Assembly (NCBI RefSeq): GCF_001571385.1
Contig: NZ_BCNW01000001.1
Location: 1,364,001 to 1,428,000, forward strand
Reading direction: 5' to 3'
Source: Methanofollis ethanolicus
Lineage (GTDB): Archaea; Halobacteriota; Methanomicrobia; Methanomicrobiales; Methanofollaceae
Length of the DNA stretch: 64,000 nt
Below the pieces are notes generated by a model. That model was not told where the DNA came from. It saw only the letters and a list, made by a program, of their open reading frames with translations, and made no database searches. This document shows positions 63,502-64,000 of this stretch, one piece after another (positions within the stretch are counted from its first letter, which is position 1; every line of letters starts with the position of its first letter). Made by a program: the position numbers and the translations under genes.

Positions 63502-64000
63502 ATGAAAAGAATACTACCCTGGTTTTTTATCCTGCTTCTGATTGTTGGCATGCTCTCAGTCACTGCAGGATGTACAGGATCGCAGCCCGGAGGACCGGAG
63601 ACGACGACTCAACCCTTGCCCGCGACCACCGTGTCGCCCGGAGGGGTGGAGACGACCATGCCGCCGGTAGGAACAACGGAAACATTCGGAGTCCCTGTGG
63701 AAACCGAGACAATGGGGGTACCGCCGGGGACGGAGATCACCGAAGAGACGATGACTACCGAGGAGACGATGACTACCGAGGAGACGATGACTACCGAGGA
63801 GACGATGACTACCGAGGAGACGATGACTACCGAGGAGACGATGACTACTGAGGAGACGATGACTACCGAGGAGACGATGACTACCGAGGAGACGATGACT
63901 ACCGAGGAGACGATGACCACCGAGGAGACAATGACTACCGAGGAGACAATGACTACCGAGGAGACGATGACTACCGAGGAGACGATGACTACCGAGGAGA
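63502..64000 (+). CDS. Surface lipoprotein with Thr/Glu tandem-repeat stalk (3' end outside the window)
   Basis: The protein starts MKRILPWFFILLLIVGMLSV, then TAGC, a lipobox whose cysteine (C24) would be lipid-modified. A Thr/Pro/Gly-rich segment follows to about residue 80, then from 63745 the unit EETMTT is repeated without a break to the window edge (about 14 copies). Such Thr-rich stalks are usually O-glycosylated and hold a distal domain away from the S-layer. The distal domain and true length are not visible. Confidence 0.75.
   Translation, partial: MKRILPWFFILLLIVGMLSVTAGCTGSQPGGPETTTQPLPATTVSPGGVETTMPPVGTTETFGVPVETETMGVPPGTEITEETMTTEETMTTEETMTTEETMTTEETMTTEETMTTEETMTTEETMTTEETMTTEETMTTEETMTTEETMTTEETMTTEETMTTEE
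63745..64000 (+). repeat. 18-bp tandem repeat coding for EETMTT
   Basis: The unit GAGACGATGACTACCGAG occurs about 14 times with only rare silent changes (ACAATG, ACCACC), and continues past the window edge. Near-identity suggests recent expansion or ongoing slippage; units of 18 bp keep the frame whatever the copy number. Confidence 0.9.

Noticed and set aside
63609-63920. Minus-strand frame with SSVVIV repeats
   Set aside because: Antisense translation of the 18-bp tandem repeat in the lipoprotein gene.

Overview
The window is about 64 kb of GC-rich archaeal DNA. It carries the tungsten/molybdenum formylmethanofuran dehydrogenase (FwdABCD), an Eha-type energy-converting [NiFe] hydrogenase, the coenzyme F420 ligase CofE, an archaeal proteasome beta subunit, Sec61beta and the termination nuclease aCPSF1/FttA. 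Together these point to a hydrogenotrophic methanogen. Gene order, codon bias and GC content suggest order Methanomicrobiales (a Methanofollis- or Methanoculleus-like genome); the genus is inferred, not proven.

Layout. 1-2.2 kb: end of an RND/MMPL-type exporter, then a small HAMP-only membrane protein with Roadblock-like partners. 2.2-8.3 kb: M1 aminopeptidase, a divergent SAM decarboxylase homologue, an aldehyde dehydrogenase and a bacterial-type RNase III. 8.3-12.6 kb: accessory, partly AT-rich stretch with intergenic repeats, a Yip1-like membrane protein, a nonsense-broken secreted protein and a secreted protein followed by a membrane-anchored winged-helix regulator. 12.8-21.7 kb: MFS exporter, aCPSF1, PsmB, CBS and Usp proteins, an amidohydrolase, Sec61beta, CofE and small zinc-ribbon proteins. 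21.7-32.7 kb: one tightly packed minus-strand run of 19 genes, eha (B-like, C-J, a K/L-like gene, M-O), a four-cluster ferredoxin, fwdDBAC and a 49-residue zinc ribbon. This run physically joins hydrogenase-driven ferredoxin reduction to the first CO2-fixing step of methanogenesis.

33-43 kb: AI-2E-family permease, methyltransferase, a thioferritin-like Dps protein, a broken lipoprotein, three tRNA loci (Leu-UAG, a decayed Leu-type copy with a UUG anticodon, and Gly-GCC), MITE-like elements, an IS-element remnant and a CodB-type permease. 43.2-43.8 kb is a gene-poor stretch with duplicated palindromic modules.

44.0-57.5 kb is a complete type I-D CRISPR-Cas locus: csa3 divergent from cas6-cas10d-csc2-csc1-cas3'-cas4-cas1-cas2, followed by a leader and 37 identical-looking 37-bp repeats plus one degenerate terminal repeat. 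The csa3/cas6 intergenic region holds a phased direct repeat and two perfect palindromes that look like an operator.

57.5-64 kb: ProC, a three-PAS histidine kinase, a PutP-family sodium/solute symporter, a frameshifted PIN-type gene and the start of a surface lipoprotein whose stalk is an 18-bp tandem repeat running off the window.
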